DNA of 64,000 bases from Fidelibacterota bacterium (GCA_020354025.1 CP070638.1:2716578-2780577), one strand, 5' to 3'. Shown: positions 18,974-27,832, numbered from the stretch's first letter. Numbers and translations are program-made. Notes: generated from the sequence alone by a model not told the origin.

Positions 18974-19672
18974 ATGAAAGTCATCGGTCTTATCGGGGGA
19001 TTAAGCTGGAAATCCTCCGCTGAGTACTACCGCGCAATCAATGAGGAAGTGCATCGGCGGCTGGGCGGAAGCCACTCGGCCAGAATTGTCCTCTTCAGTC
19101 TCGATTTCCAGGAGGTGCACGACCTCCAATATCAAGGCCGGTGGGAGGAAGCCGCAGCCATCATGGTGAATGCCGCGGTAAACGTTGAGCGGGCCGGCGC
19201 GGAGGTATTGTTGATATGCTCGAACACGATGCACCAGATGGCTGACCGGGTAAAGGCCGCCGTATCTATCCCGCTTCTGCACATCGCCGATGCCACCGCC
19301 AAGGCCATCCAGGCCGCCGGACTCAAGCGGATCGGCCTGCTCGGCACCCGCTTTACTATGGAACACGATTTCTACAAGGGCCTGCTTACAAACCGATACG
19401 GCCTGAAAATCATCATCCCTGATGAGGCCGACCGGATCGTAGTACACGACGTAATCTATCACGAACTAGTAATCGGCGATGTGCTGTCTGCGTCAAGAAC
19501 AAACTATCACGAGATCATTCAACGATTGATCTCGCAAGGGGCCGAAGGAATCATCCTGGGCTGCACCGAGATCCCCCTACTGGTGAAGCCTGAAGATGCA
19601 GGCGTGCCCCTTTTCGACACCACTACACTTCATGCCCGAATGGCGGTGGACCGGGCACTGGCTGAGGATTGA
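18974..19672 (+). CDS. Aspartate/glutamate racemase family protein (YgeA-like)
   Basis: The 232 residues align closely with E. coli YgeA. GLIGGLSWKSSAEYYRAINE opens the protein, with CSNTMH at 82-87 and GCTEIPLL at 196-203. The two catalytic positions of the YgeA L-Asp/Glu racemase (Thr83, Cys197) fall on Ser83 and Cys197. It should interconvert L- and D-aspartate or glutamate in the cytosol, giving D-amino acids for the cell wall or for reuse. Ser83 could alter the direction or rate. It overlaps the UDG gene by TGATG. Confidence 0.9.
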   Translation: MKVIGLIGGLSWKSSAEYYRAINEEVHRRLGGSHSARIVLFSLDFQEVHDLQYQGRWEEAAAIMVNAAVNVERAGAEVLLICSNTMHQMADRVKAAVSIPLLHIADATAKAIQAAGLKRIGLLGTRFTMEHDFYKGLLTNRYGLKIIIPDEADRIVVHDVIYHELVIGDVLSASRTNYHEIIQRLISQGAEGIILGCTEIPLLVKPEDAGVPLFDTTTLHARMAVDRALAED

Positions 19673-20256
19673 TGTCGTCCTACAAGAAATTGTCTGACCA
19701 GGTCCGTGCTTGTCGCCGGTGTCGGGGTAGTTGCTTCGACCACGAGCCCCGGCCTGTCTTCCTGGCAGAGCCTTCGGCAAAGGTTATGATTGTAGGCCAA
19801 GCTCCGGGTCGACGGGTGCATGAGACCGGTCTCCCGTTCAATGATGCCAGCGGGAATGCACTCCGGGAATGGATGGGGATTAACCGCGAGCAGTTTTATG
19901 ACCCAACCACTTTTGCCATCATCCCCACGGCCTTGTGCTACCCCGGTACGGAAAAGGGCAAGGGAGACCTGCCGCCGCCCCCTGTCTGCGCCCCTACCTG
20001 GCACCCGCGGTTCCGGGAGTATATCAAGCCCGAACTGACTCTGCTGATAGGGGCTTACGCCCAGGCTTACTACCTGAACAAAAAGCAACCGGTATCGGCT
20101 GTGGTGGCTCGCTGGCGGGAGTACCTGGAGCAGGGATTGTTTCCCCTGCCACACCCTTCACCCCGGAACCGTAAGTGGCTAAGTCAACGGCCGTGGTTCT
20201 TCGAGGAGTGCGTCCCGGTACTGCGGGAGCTGGTCAGCCGGTACATGCCCGCATAG
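19672..20256 (+). CDS. Uracil-DNA glycosylase superfamily protein
   Basis: The 194-residue protein has the UDG-superfamily motif A (VGQAPGRRVHETGLPF) and motif B (PLPHPSPRNRKWL), so it probably excises uracil or related bases. The N-terminal CRRC, a Cys in TALCYPG and another in PPVCAPTW could hold an iron-sulphur cluster as in families 4 and 5. The HPSPRN form differs from the family-4 protein at 62440-63186, so the window has two distinct UDG-fold proteins. The start overlaps the racemase stop (TGATG). It converges with the minus-strand gene that follows. Confidence 0.85.
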   Translation: MSSYKKLSDQVRACRRCRGSCFDHEPRPVFLAEPSAKVMIVGQAPGRRVHETGLPFNDASGNALREWMGINREQFYDPTTFAIIPTALCYPGTEKGKGDLPPPPVCAPTWHPRFREYIKPELTLLIGAYAQAYYLNKKQPVSAVVARWREYLEQGLFPLPHPSPRNRKWLSQRPWFFEECVPVLRELVSRYMPA

Positions 20257-20276
20257 GCGGCACGGCAGCTCGCTAC

Positions 20277-21584
20277 TCAGCGGAAACGTCCCCCCCCCCA
20301 GCCACTCCCCCTGCCGTCACCGAAGCGGGGATTGACCACGTTGCTGTAGATGGACCCGAACGTATAGCTTAGCCCAATGAATCCCCGATATTCAAATTCG
20401 GTAGCCAGCTCTTCGGTTTCGAGGTAAATATCCTCTTCAGTAGGTTTATCTTTGCGCAGGGAAAGTTGATCGTGGATCATCTCGATGCTCCCGTTAAGGG
20501 ACAACGACAATCCCTTGAAAAGACGCAAATTGACGTTACTCGAGAATTCCAGCCTGTTCTTCTTAAAATCAGGAAAATAATGGGATGCCTCAAGGCTAGT
20601 CCTCATCGTGCCCCATTTTTCAGTGATCTCAAGCGTAACACCCAGGGACTCACTGAATAATCTTTCTGCGATCTTGTTACTCTGGGTTGAATCAATGTAC
20701 TGGAAGTCATTGGGGCTGAGCTTGTACAGGAAGCGCAATTCGCGGCGTGTTGATTCAGAGTAGGGGAAGAGATTGTACTCCACGGCCGGTGACAGGGTGA
20801 GGCCGCGTCGAATATTACGATAGGTACTTGAATTGACCAATAACGATGCCCCGGCCGACCAGTGCCCCGTAATACTCTTCACTACTAAGCCGGAAAAACT
20901 CTGTCTCCTGGTAATGCTGGTTTCTGAATCTTTGTCCCCGTTCTCGATAGCGAAATTTTCTTCTTCGTAATCTCCTCTTAACGACAACCGGATCTTGAGC
21001 GCTTCAGTGATACGATCAGCCGAGATAGAGCCATTGAGATCAATGGAGTTGCGGCTCTCTTCGCCGTCGAAGTTGGGATTGGTGCTGAGCCTGAAAACCC
21101 AGCTATCCCATCTGTCTTCCACTGCCGTGGGGGATACCTTTCTGGCAAATGCAAGGTCCAGGTAATCAACCAGGGGAGTCTTCGCCGCGTAACTGGCCAG
21201 CCCTAGCTTCAGAGTTCGAACCATACCGGAGCGGACGATTTCGTCGGTATCCTGTTCGCTACTGACATATATCAGGGTATCGTTTTTACCGGCGAAATCG
21301 TGCTGGCCGACGAAGGTAAAAGTGTACTCATGACCCCTACTGGCCGTATGTTGAAAAGTAACCAGGACATGGACCTGGGCATCTTTGCGGTCCCGCACGA
21401 AGTTCACGAAAGTGATCTCGGTGCGGATAAAATCCTCATCGCATTGGCGGCAATCGAGATAGACCTTTATTGCCTGACTCTTGATTGTATCGACGGTATC
21501 CGACTGCTGGAAAGCATCCAATCCGAAAATAAACTGTGGAATAGCAAGTGCGAGGATAAGAATCATAGAGCGTAGATATCGCAT
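20277..21584 (-). CDS. Exported outer-membrane beta-barrel-like protein
   Basis: The 435-residue protein has a signal peptide (MRYLRSMILILALAIPQFIFG) and then a soluble N-terminal part containing DCRQCDEDFIRTEITFVNFV at about 44-62, where two Cys are spaced CxxC. The second half is dominated by alternating polar and hydrophobic strands, consistent with an outer-membrane barrel, and ends in a Gly/Arg tail (RFGDGRGSGWGGGRFR). I recognise the style from FCB-group hypothetical proteins but not the function. It is a single-gene unit. Confidence 0.62.
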   Translation of the reverse strand: MRYLRSMILILALAIPQFIFGLDAFQQSDTVDTIKSQAIKVYLDCRQCDEDFIRTEITFVNFVRDRKDAQVHVLVTFQHTASRGHEYTFTFVGQHDFAGKNDTLIYVSSEQDTDEIVRSGMVRTLKLGLASYAAKTPLVDYLDLAFARKVSPTAVEDRWDSWVFRLSTNPNFDGEESRNSIDLNGSISADRITEALKIRLSLRGDYEEENFAIENGDKDSETSITRRQSFSGLVVKSITGHWSAGASLLVNSSTYRNIRRGLTLSPAVEYNLFPYSESTRRELRFLYKLSPNDFQYIDSTQSNKIAERLFSESLGVTLEITEKWGTMRTSLEASHYFPDFKKNRLEFSSNVNLRLFKGLSLSLNGSIEMIHDQLSLRKDKPTEEDIYLETEELATEFEYRGFIGLSYTFGSIYSNVVNPRFGDGRGSGWGGGRFR

Positions 21585-22032
21585 ATGTTATCTTATCTTT
21601 CCTTTCATAGGTTCATAAACGTGAAATAAGTAGCTGCTTGTCCGCCTGGCTGTGAATGCTATTTCAATGTTGAGATATTCACTCCAGGCAAAATGTTAAT
21701 ATTAAAGGTTCGATTTTAACATAAATGCTGATTCTCTGGCTATACCTATTTCTGGGAGAGTAGCCGTAATTGAAGTAGCAGCCTACCCGGCTTTTATGAT
21801 CCTTGGGCCAGATAGCCACGTCACCCTTTGAAGAACCTTCCCCATGCTAAACGCAAGACTAGTGACCGCGAGATCTGTTCTTTAGAGGATAGTCATCCTG
21901 AGGTCCATCCTGAGTAACGCCCATAGCACCGCCGAAGATAAAAACGAAGGGATGGGAGGAATAACGGGCAAAATCCCTGGTAGATAGCCGGTTATTGCAG
22001 CCGACCTCAGGACAGACAGGCTAAGGCCGTGC
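21585..22032. other. 448-bp gap without a recognisable gene
   Basis: The gap separates two minus-strand genes and should hold the promoter of the barrel protein near its left end. A short direct repeat CATCCTGAG occurs twice near 21893-21914. I see no RNA gene, no strong terminator and no ORF with a ribosome site. Confidence 0.5.
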
Positions 22033-22701
22033 TCACAGGATCGGATCGGTCACCTCGATAGAATCAAGCTTTTCGTTATCTACCAAGGAGCTGACTTTGT
22101 GGGCTTCCATCTCGTCATTAGGATACGGCTTGCATAAAGGTAACACCTCCTCAGCCGCGGTGATTTCGCGATTTAGCCATTTAGCCAGCCCTGCCTGTGA
22201 GAGGATCACTGGCATGCGGTAGTGGATAGGAGCCACCAGCTCGTTGGGCGTGACGGTAACGATAGCGCAGCTATAAATGGGATCTTCTCCTCTGGGGCCC
22301 CACACTTCCCACAATGCGGCCAGGGCAAAAGGGACGCTGTTACGGAGGTAGATATACCACGGCTGCATTCCCTCATTGGACTTCTGCCAGAGGAAGAATC
22401 CATCGGCCAGAACCGCGCAGCGCCGCTTTTCCAGGCGCTCCTGCATGGCCTCCAGCTCGAGCAGCGATTCCTGCCGCACCTGGAACAATCCCGCCCCCAC
22501 GGCCTGATGGTGAGCATCGGCAGGGATCAGCCCCCAGACCAGCTCCGTGATCCGGTTGATCCCCTCTCGCTCCGCCAGCACCAGTACTTTCTGACCCGGA
22601 GCGATATTATAACGCTGCCGAAAAGGTCGGCCTATCTCCGTCAGTTGAAACCGGCGGAGCAGGACTTCTTCCGGCGTGGAAAGCGACAAGCGTAAAGACA
22701 T
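22033..22701 (-). CDS. SRAP (HMCES/YedK) homologue with lost catalytic residues
   Basis: The 222-residue protein is clearly of the SRAP family, which covalently protects abasic sites in single-stranded DNA. The canonical start MCGRFSL is MSLRLSL here, so Cys2 is Ser. The other active-site positions of E. coli YedK map at almost the same numbers: Asn75 is replaced by Gln74 (FQVRQES), Glu105 by Leu104 (DGFFLWQK), and only His160 (PIHYRMP) remains. YNIAPGQ and LVWGLIP are intact, so the fold is probably kept. A DNA-protein crosslink through Cys2 is impossible. The start follows from the position of MS at the family N-terminus and an upstream AAGGA; a frame extension of ten codons begins MPCC. 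Confidence 0.88.
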   Translation of the reverse strand: MSLRLSLSTPEEVLLRRFQLTEIGRPFRQRYNIAPGQKVLVLAEREGINRITELVWGLIPADAHHQAVGAGLFQVRQESLLELEAMQERLEKRRCAVLADGFFLWQKSNEGMQPWYIYLRNSVPFALAALWEVWGPRGEDPIYSCAIVTVTPNELVAPIHYRMPVILSQAGLAKWLNREITAAEEVLPLCKPYPNDEMEAHKVSSLVDNEKLDSIEVTDPIL

Positions 22702-22951
22702 GATCTGAAAATTCCTTAGACAGCAGGGCATCCAATTGTGAAAAACTCACCTGGAATGACCTAACACCCAGTCTTTAGCCAACGATAGGCCCGAAAACAA
22801 TGAAATGCAAGAGTTGTTAGTACGCTGCCGAATCTTTATGCCGCCTGGTATCTGCAAGAAAATAGCGGTAATTAACCATATAATAGGATAGCTTCCGGGG
22901 CGATTATAGAGTCATAGTAAATAGAAAACTTGATTGAAGGAGCATCCAGTC

Positions 22952-23851
22952 ATGCAGTTTGTCCTGTTTCTTATTATCGCCATCATCGCTTTTGGCCTTG
23001 CCGTGCAGCTGCGCCGCCGATATGAGCTCTCCCAACGGCTGGCCGCCATGGGATTGAGAGCCTGGTTTATCCAGTTGATCGGTGTATTCGCCCTGGTCCT
23101 TGCAGCAGCCCAGACCCTCACCGTTATCCAGGCCGGCAGTGTGGGAGTGGTCAAAGTCTTCGGTAAGGTTAAAGACGCCCCCCTTTATGAGGGGATTAAC
23201 GTTAGGAATCCCTTCGCAGAAATCATAAAGATGAACATTAAGACCCAGGAGCGCCGGGAGGAGATGCGGGTTCCCTCGAAGGAAGGGCTCACGGTGGGGC
23301 TGGAAGCCAGCGTCATCTACCATCTGGACGGAATTATGGCCCCGGAGGTGTACAAGACCCTCGGCCGGGAGGAAGACTACGTCCGCAAGATCCTGCTGCC
23401 CAACTTCCGCTCTGTGGTACGGGGCATCACGGCACAGTACGAGGCCAAGGCCTTGTATACCGATATGCGAGAGGAGGTAGCCCAGAAAATCCAGGAGCAG
23501 CTCAACACGGCCACGACACCCCGGGGTGTCATCATCGAGTCCACCCCGCTACGGCAGGTGGCGCTGCCCACGGACCTGAGCACCGCCATCGAGGAGAAGC
23601 TCCGGGCCGAGCAGGAGAGCCAGCGTATGGAGTTCGTGCTGCAACGTGAGGGCAAGGAGGCCGAGCGCAAGCGCATCGAGGCCCAGGGTATCAGAGACTT
23701 CAACAAGACCGTGGCCGAGGGCATCAGCGATAACTTCCTGCGCTGGAAGGGCATCGAGGCCACTGAGAACCTAGCCGGCAGCGCCAATGCCAAGGTGGTG
23801 GTTATCGGCTCCGGTAAGGACGGCCTGCCGATTATTCTGGGGGGGCAGTAG
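22952..23851 (+). CDS. SPFH/prohibitin family protein
   Basis: The 299-residue membrane protein starts at the ATG at 22952, placed nine bases after GAAGGAG; an in-frame TTG at 22934 overlaps that ribosome site and is less likely. It has two hydrophobic segments (residues 1-16 and about 37-58), a band-7/SPFH domain (QAGSVGVVKVFGKVKDAP at about 61, RVPSKEGLTVGLEASVIY), and a charged coiled coil (EEKLRAEQESQRMEFVLQRE). Such proteins form oligomeric scaffolds on the inner membrane, often controlling FtsH-type proteases. A DUF503 gene follows after 14 bp. Confidence 0.88.
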   Translation: MQFVLFLIIAIIAFGLAVQLRRRYELSQRLAAMGLRAWFIQLIGVFALVLAAAQTLTVIQAGSVGVVKVFGKVKDAPLYEGINVRNPFAEIIKMNIKTQERREEMRVPSKEGLTVGLEASVIYHLDGIMAPEVYKTLGREEDYVRKILLPNFRSVVRGITAQYEAKALYTDMREEVAQKIQEQLNTATTPRGVIIESTPLRQVALPTDLSTAIEEKLRAEQESQRMEFVLQREGKEAERKRIEAQGIRDFNKTVAEGISDNFLRWKGIEATENLAGSANAKVVVIGSGKDGLPIILGGQ

Positions 23852-23865
23852 CAGGTTAGGATCCT

Positions 23866-24147
23866 ATGCACATCGCCCTCCTGAGCGCCGGTATATCCAT
23901 CCCCGAGGCACACTCTCTGAAGGACAAGCGCCGAGTGGTCAAGTCCCTGAAGGACAGGACCGTCAATCACATGAACGTTTCCGTGGCCGAAGTCGGTCAA
24001 CAGGAAGTATGGAACCGGGCGGAGCTGGCCTTCGTCACGGTGGCGGCGGAGAAGCGGATCGTGGAGCGGCGTCTTTCGGAGATCGCCGAGCGGCTGGAGC
24101 GGAACCATGAATGGGTACTTATGGAGGTGAGGACGGAATTCCTATAG
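23866..24147 (+). CDS. DUF503 family protein (YlxP-like)
   Basis: This 93-residue protein has the DUF503 sequence: ISIPEAHSLKDKRRVVKSL, then HMNVSVAEVGQQEVWNRAEL. The family is small and widely conserved and in some bacteria lies near ribosome or translation genes; its function is not settled. Here it follows the prohibitin gene. The length is normal. Confidence 0.9.
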   Translation: MHIALLSAGISIPEAHSLKDKRRVVKSLKDRTVNHMNVSVAEVGQQEVWNRAELAFVTVAAEKRIVERRLSEIAERLERNHEWVLMEVRTEFL

Positions 24148-24209
24148 CATAAAGATCCTGGCTACTAGTTACGGGTCGCCAGTCAGAAACTCGAAACACG
24201 TTACAAACA

Positions 24210-26105
24210 TTAGTCTCGCCTGCGTTCCGGCACCACCTCAAGCTCCAGTTCCTCCGCTCCCCGTTTTACCAGGATGGCCACTGGTACTCCCGCCTTGGCT
24301 GCCTGCAGGACGTACATATAGTCATAGATATTCTGCACCTCAGTCTCGCCGAAGCGGAGGATAACGTCTCCGGTCTTCAAGCCCCCTTTGTCGGCGGGAC
24401 CTCCATCCCGGACACCTGAAATGCGAAAGCCCTCGCCGTCCCAGGTGTGATCAGGGATGGTACCCAGCGTAACGGCCAGGCCTCGGCGGGTAACAGGCCG
24501 GCTGCTCACCACTCTGGAGAATACCGGCGGCTCCGGCCTGGTGGTCAGCTCTTCGGTTACGCGGGCTACCAGCTGCCCCACTTTGACCATTCCACTAAAA
24601 TTCAAGAACTCGACATCATCACTCGGGCGATGGTAGCGCTCGTGCTCGCCGGTGGAAAAAAAGAGCACCGGCTTATCTTTCAGGTAGTAGGACTGGTGGT
24701 CACTAGAGCCAAAACCTTCATCGCCGTATGCCAGGTTAAGTGAATCGCTGTTTAAGACCGGGAGCAGTTCTTTCCAGAGGGGTGTGGTTCCAGCACCGCC
24801 AATAAGCAGTCTACCCTCCGCGAGGCTACCTATCATGTCAAGGTTCAACATCGCCACTATACTGTCAATAGGTACTGGCGGATGTTTGGTGACATGGGCT
24901 GACCCCAGCAGATCGACCTCCTCAGCACCGAAAGCCTGGAACATGATAGAGCGCCGGTTGCCGGGACTGGTTTTACCGCCCTTGCTCATGCTCTGTCCGG
25001 GGCTTCCCGTGGATTGATCCGCAGTCAGGGCTACGGCAGTAGTAGGAGGATTAGTCGCCAGGTAGCGGGCGAGCTCCAAAAGAGTGGCAGTGCCGGAGGC
25101 ATTGTCATCAGCGCCGTTGTGGATCGCGTTAGCGTTGGGCTCCATGGAGCCGGAACCGAGCCCGCCCCACCCCAGGTGGTCATAGTGGGCTCCCAGTACC
25201 ACCCACTGGCCTTTTAGCGAGCCTGTCCCGGGCAAGGCCGCCAACACATTCCGGGATTCGGTTTCCTGTGGCACCAGATCAGTGGTGATAGAGACATTCA
25301 CCCCTGGCACCTCATGACTCAGGGGCAGGCGTGTGGCATTGATTTCCTGCTGCAGCTCGGCGATGGTAAGATGCTCGAAGGCTAAGAGCCGGTCGGCGGC
25401 CTGACGGGTAAGGTTTACCACCGGGAGACCGGCATAGCCACCACGGTCATAGCGCAGGTTCATGAGGTAGTCTTCATCATCATCGGCGGGACCGGTTACC
25501 ATGATCACCGCCGCCGCGCCCCTTTCCCGTGCCTCGAGGACTTTCTTCCTCAGAGGGGAATATTCGCCAAAAGGTCCATAAGGATTGGTACCATCCGGCG
25601 AATAGCGCAGGAGCATTACAACTTTCCCAGTGACATCCAGACCTGCGTAGTCGTCGTATTCAGGTTCAGTGGCGCTGATGCCGTATCCGGCGAAAACCAG
25701 GCCGCCCTCCGCCTGATCCGACGCAGAGAAGCCCAGAGGCCGGAAATCCACGTCGGATTGCAGTTTGGTATGCTCATTGACGCCACCCAATGCCCAGCTA
25801 AGAGCATTACCGGGTCCCATCTCTATCCGGTCAATGAAAGAGAAGGATTGGAAAAAACCGGGAACGGCTGGTTCCAGACCGTATCGGACGAATTCCCGGC
25901 GGATGTACTCGGCCGCCCGCAGCTCATGAAGCGTTCCAGCGCGCCGTCCGAAGAGGCTGTCGGCAGCCAGATAGCTGGCGTGGACGAGCAGGGCTTCCGC
26001 CGCAACAGGCCCCCTTGACGACGGCTCAAGCGGCTTTGGCCCAGTAGCACACGCATAGAAAAGAACGATAATCAAGGCAAGGGATCGCATGGACAGCTTC
26101 CTCAT
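24210..26105 (-). CDS. M28 family aminopeptidase with PDZ domain, exported
   Basis: The 631-residue protein starts with a signal peptide ending LFYACATG (possibly lipoprotein). Order of domains: a PA-like insert at about 150-270 and an M28 zinc peptidase at about 290-500. The PA insert includes FAGYGI and GAAAVIMVTG; the M28 part has GAHYDHLGWG, NGADDNASG, FGAEEVDLLGS, LNLDMIG and HYRHPSD-like YHRPSDD. A C-terminal PDZ domain lies at about 530-625 (GLAVTLGT, GGPADKGGLKTGDVILRFG). The M28 zinc ligands are all visible. It should trim peptides outside the cytoplasm. I chose the ATG at 26105 because GGAG lies nine bases ahead; a TTG at 26120 is the alternative. Confidence 0.9.
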   Translation of the reverse strand: MRKLSMRSLALIIVLFYACATGPKPLEPSSRGPVAAEALLVHASYLAADSLFGRRAGTLHELRAAEYIRREFVRYGLEPAVPGFFQSFSFIDRIEMGPGNALSWALGGVNEHTKLQSDVDFRPLGFSASDQAEGGLVFAGYGISATEPEYDDYAGLDVTGKVVMLLRYSPDGTNPYGPFGEYSPLRKKVLEARERGAAAVIMVTGPADDDEDYLMNLRYDRGGYAGLPVVNLTRQAADRLLAFEHLTIAELQQEINATRLPLSHEVPGVNVSITTDLVPQETESRNVLAALPGTGSLKGQWVVLGAHYDHLGWGGLGSGSMEPNANAIHNGADDNASGTATLLELARYLATNPPTTAVALTADQSTGSPGQSMSKGGKTSPGNRRSIMFQAFGAEEVDLLGSAHVTKHPPVPIDSIVAMLNLDMIGSLAEGRLLIGGAGTTPLWKELLPVLNSDSLNLAYGDEGFGSSDHQSYYLKDKPVLFFSTGEHERYHRPSDDVEFLNFSGMVKVGQLVARVTEELTTRPEPPVFSRVVSSRPVTRRGLAVTLGTIPDHTWDGEGFRISGVRDGGPADKGGLKTGDVILRFGETEVQNIYDYMYVLQAAKAGVPVAILVKRGAEELELEVVPERRRD

Positions 26106-26154
26106 AGCAAGACACTCCAAGATATGGCCGGATAATTCAAGACGAATGCTATAT

Positions 26155-27000
26155 CTATGCCCGGTTGACTCTCAGCACCAGTTCGGGAAAGTCGGTGAAA
26201 ATACCATCCACACCGATTGATTCCAAGTACTGGATCATAGGCCGGTTATTTACGGTCCACACGTTCACCTTCATCCCCCGTCGATGGGCCCTGTCCACTG
26301 CCTTCGGCGTCGTGACAATCACGTGGGGATGGAGAACATCCGGATGAACCAGATTAACAAAATACGGTCGCCGGAGGTACCATGGCACTCGCGTATCCCT
26401 CCAGAGATAGCCGAGAGCCAGCTCCGGTTCCAGCCGGCGCAGCTTGACCAGTGACAGAGGACTGAAGCTGGAGACAATGGTGCGTCTCACCAGACGATGC
26501 TGCCGAATCATGGCAATCACCTTCTCCTCAAATCCAGGATTGAACCAGTGTCTGATTTTCAGTTCGATGTTTATAAGCACGTCTTCCGGGAGTTCCTTGA
26601 GAATATCCTCGAGGCGAGGGATAGGTGTGGCAGGGAATTTGTCCCCCCACCGATGAGCGGCGTTCAGTTTCGCGATGGCGGCATAGGGCTGTTCCCAGAC
26701 GTACCCACTGCCTTCGGTGTCTTCTTCCAGGTGGTAGTCGTGCCTGACGATCAGCACACCATCGGCGGTTTCCATAACGTCCAGCTCGACGCAATCAACG
26801 CCAGCATTAAATGCCTCCTGAAAGGCAGGTAGAGTATTCTCGGGAGCCCTGGAAGGGACTCCCCGATGGGCCAGGCACAGCATACGATTCTCGGGGAAAA
26901 ATGGCACTTCCCTGGCCTGCCAGAACAGCAGATAGCGCACGATCCCGCCCACCGCCAGAGCCGCCATAAAAACCACCACTCCTATGATCAAACCTGACAC
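26155..27000 (-). CDS. Glycerophosphodiester phosphodiesterase
   Basis: The 281-residue protein has an N-terminal membrane anchor (about residues 3-24) and a GDPD barrel with AHRG, ENTLPAFQEAFNAGVDCVELDV, LIVRHD, and the C-terminal WTVNN and GIFTDFP. It should hydrolyse glycerophosphodiesters to an alcohol and glycerol 3-phosphate near the membrane. The frame stays open for 149 more codons into a repeat (27187-27361), which would be a spurious extension. GTG at 27000, preceded by GGGGGA, is the likely start. Confidence 0.87.
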   Translation of the reverse strand: MSGLIIGVVVFMAALAVGGIVRYLLFWQAREVPFFPENRMLCLAHRGVPSRAPENTLPAFQEAFNAGVDCVELDVMETADGVLIVRHDYHLEEDTEGSGYVWEQPYAAIAKLNAAHRWGDKFPATPIPRLEDILKELPEDVLINIELKIRHWFNPGFEEKVIAMIRQHRLVRRTIVSSFSPLSLVKLRRLEPELALGYLWRDTRVPWYLRRPYFVNLVHPDVLHPHVIVTTPKAVDRAHRRGMKVNVWTVNNRPMIQYLESIGVDGIFTDFPELVLRVNRA

Positions 27001-27186
27001 TGACTTTCCCCCGGAAAAGAATAAGGCTGCAAATTTAGTTGCACCCCGGGAGTAGGGCAAGGCAAGGCCGTGCCGCGCTTCCTCCGAAATACCGGTTGAA
27101 ATCGAGCGATACCCGCCATGCAAGGTATCTGCGCCACCAGCAGCGGGATTCGGGAGCCTCGAAAACCCGACAGCGGTGATCGGCAT

Positions 27187-27361
27187 AAAATTCCGCAAAA
27201 TCCCACCAAAATTCTGCATCCTGAGGTTTTTTCCCGACGATGTGCCAGAAGAAAAATGCAAAAGGTGAAGAGGGCCGAAGAGGCCAAAGTCCAGTAGCAC
27301 GATAGTAGCACGATAGTGGCACGATAGTGTCACGATAGTACCACGATCGTACCGCGATTGT
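27187..27361 (-). repeat. Right copy of the 27-kb-spaced inverted repeat
   Basis: Reverse complement of 1-175 with two mismatches by eye. It lies upstream of the GDPD gene and does not enter it when the GTG start is used. The tandem 11-mers (27293-27358 on the minus strand) again point away from the 27-kb interior. One more degenerate 11-mer follows at 27359-27369, so the element continues a little. Confidence 0.9.
27293..27358 (-). repeat. 11-bp tandem repeat, six units (inverted copy)
   Basis: Six 11-bp units identical to those at 4-69 on the opposite strand. On this end, the flanking sequence keeps the period for one more degenerate unit. Confidence 0.9.
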
Positions 27362-27832
27362 ACCACGCCTTCCGATGGAGAGCGTGATACCTCGCAGGGG
27401 GGTACCCCCCCCAGGGCCAAGCGGGCGAAAGAAGGACAAGTTGTCATCAGCCAAAGGGGACGGTCGATATGGCATCGTCATCTTCATAGCGCCGGAATAT
27501 AAGGCGGCGGCGGGGGCTTGTCTTTCGCGTGGTGCGCCTGGTGCGCCTGGTGCGCCTGGTGCGCGAAAAGGGTTTTTTTTAAGGCAAGGTGTAACGAAGC
27601 TTTTTACCGAGAAACAGCCCGCTCCACCTGTAAGCAGCTACTCCTCTGCTCAAGGCAACAAGGCAGAAATCCAAGCATGAATATTACGGGGGAAGTCCAG
27701 ATGGCGGTGAGATATGCAGCCCCTAAATGCAGCAGGCAGTGAACGGCAACATTTTGCGATTGCGGCTTTTTTACCGAGCCTATGAGGGTGTAGCTTTAAC
27801 GGTTACATTCCAACGTTGAGCAAGGAGCAGCA
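27362..27832. other. Repeat-rich intergenic region between GDPD and OsmC genes
   Basis: The 471 bp hold a perfect 14-bp palindrome, GGGGGGTACCCCCC (27397-27410), a 9-bp tandem repeat (27531-27564) and a T8 run at 27573-27580. The motif TTTTTACCGAG occurs twice (about 27601 and 27768). Long frames exist on both strands but are of biased composition (GAPGAPGAPG and similar) and have no good ribosome site, so I do not call them genes. The OsmC promoter should be in its right part. Confidence 0.6.
27522..27580 (+). repeat. 9-bp tandem repeat inside an inverted repeat, followed by T8
   Basis: GGTGCGCCT is repeated three times and followed by a partial unit (27531-27564). The array is framed by CTTTCGCG (522-529) and CGCGAAA (562-568), which can pair, and is followed by GG and eight T at 27573-27580. 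It resembles a terminator with an unusual repetitive loop; which transcript it would end is unclear, since the nearest upstream genes run away on the other strand. Confidence 0.6.

Noticed and set aside
27001-27447. N-terminal 149-codon extension of the GDPD protein
   Set aside because: It runs through the repeat, is of biased composition, and a GTG with a strong ribosome site lies before the membrane anchor.
27522-27580. Short tandem repeat that might be a CRISPR array
   Set aside because: The unit is 9 bp with no spacers, and no cas genes are near.
27375-27680. 101-codon frame with GAPGAPGAPG
   Set aside because: The motif arises from the 9-bp tandem repeat, there is no ribosome site, and no family similarity is seen.
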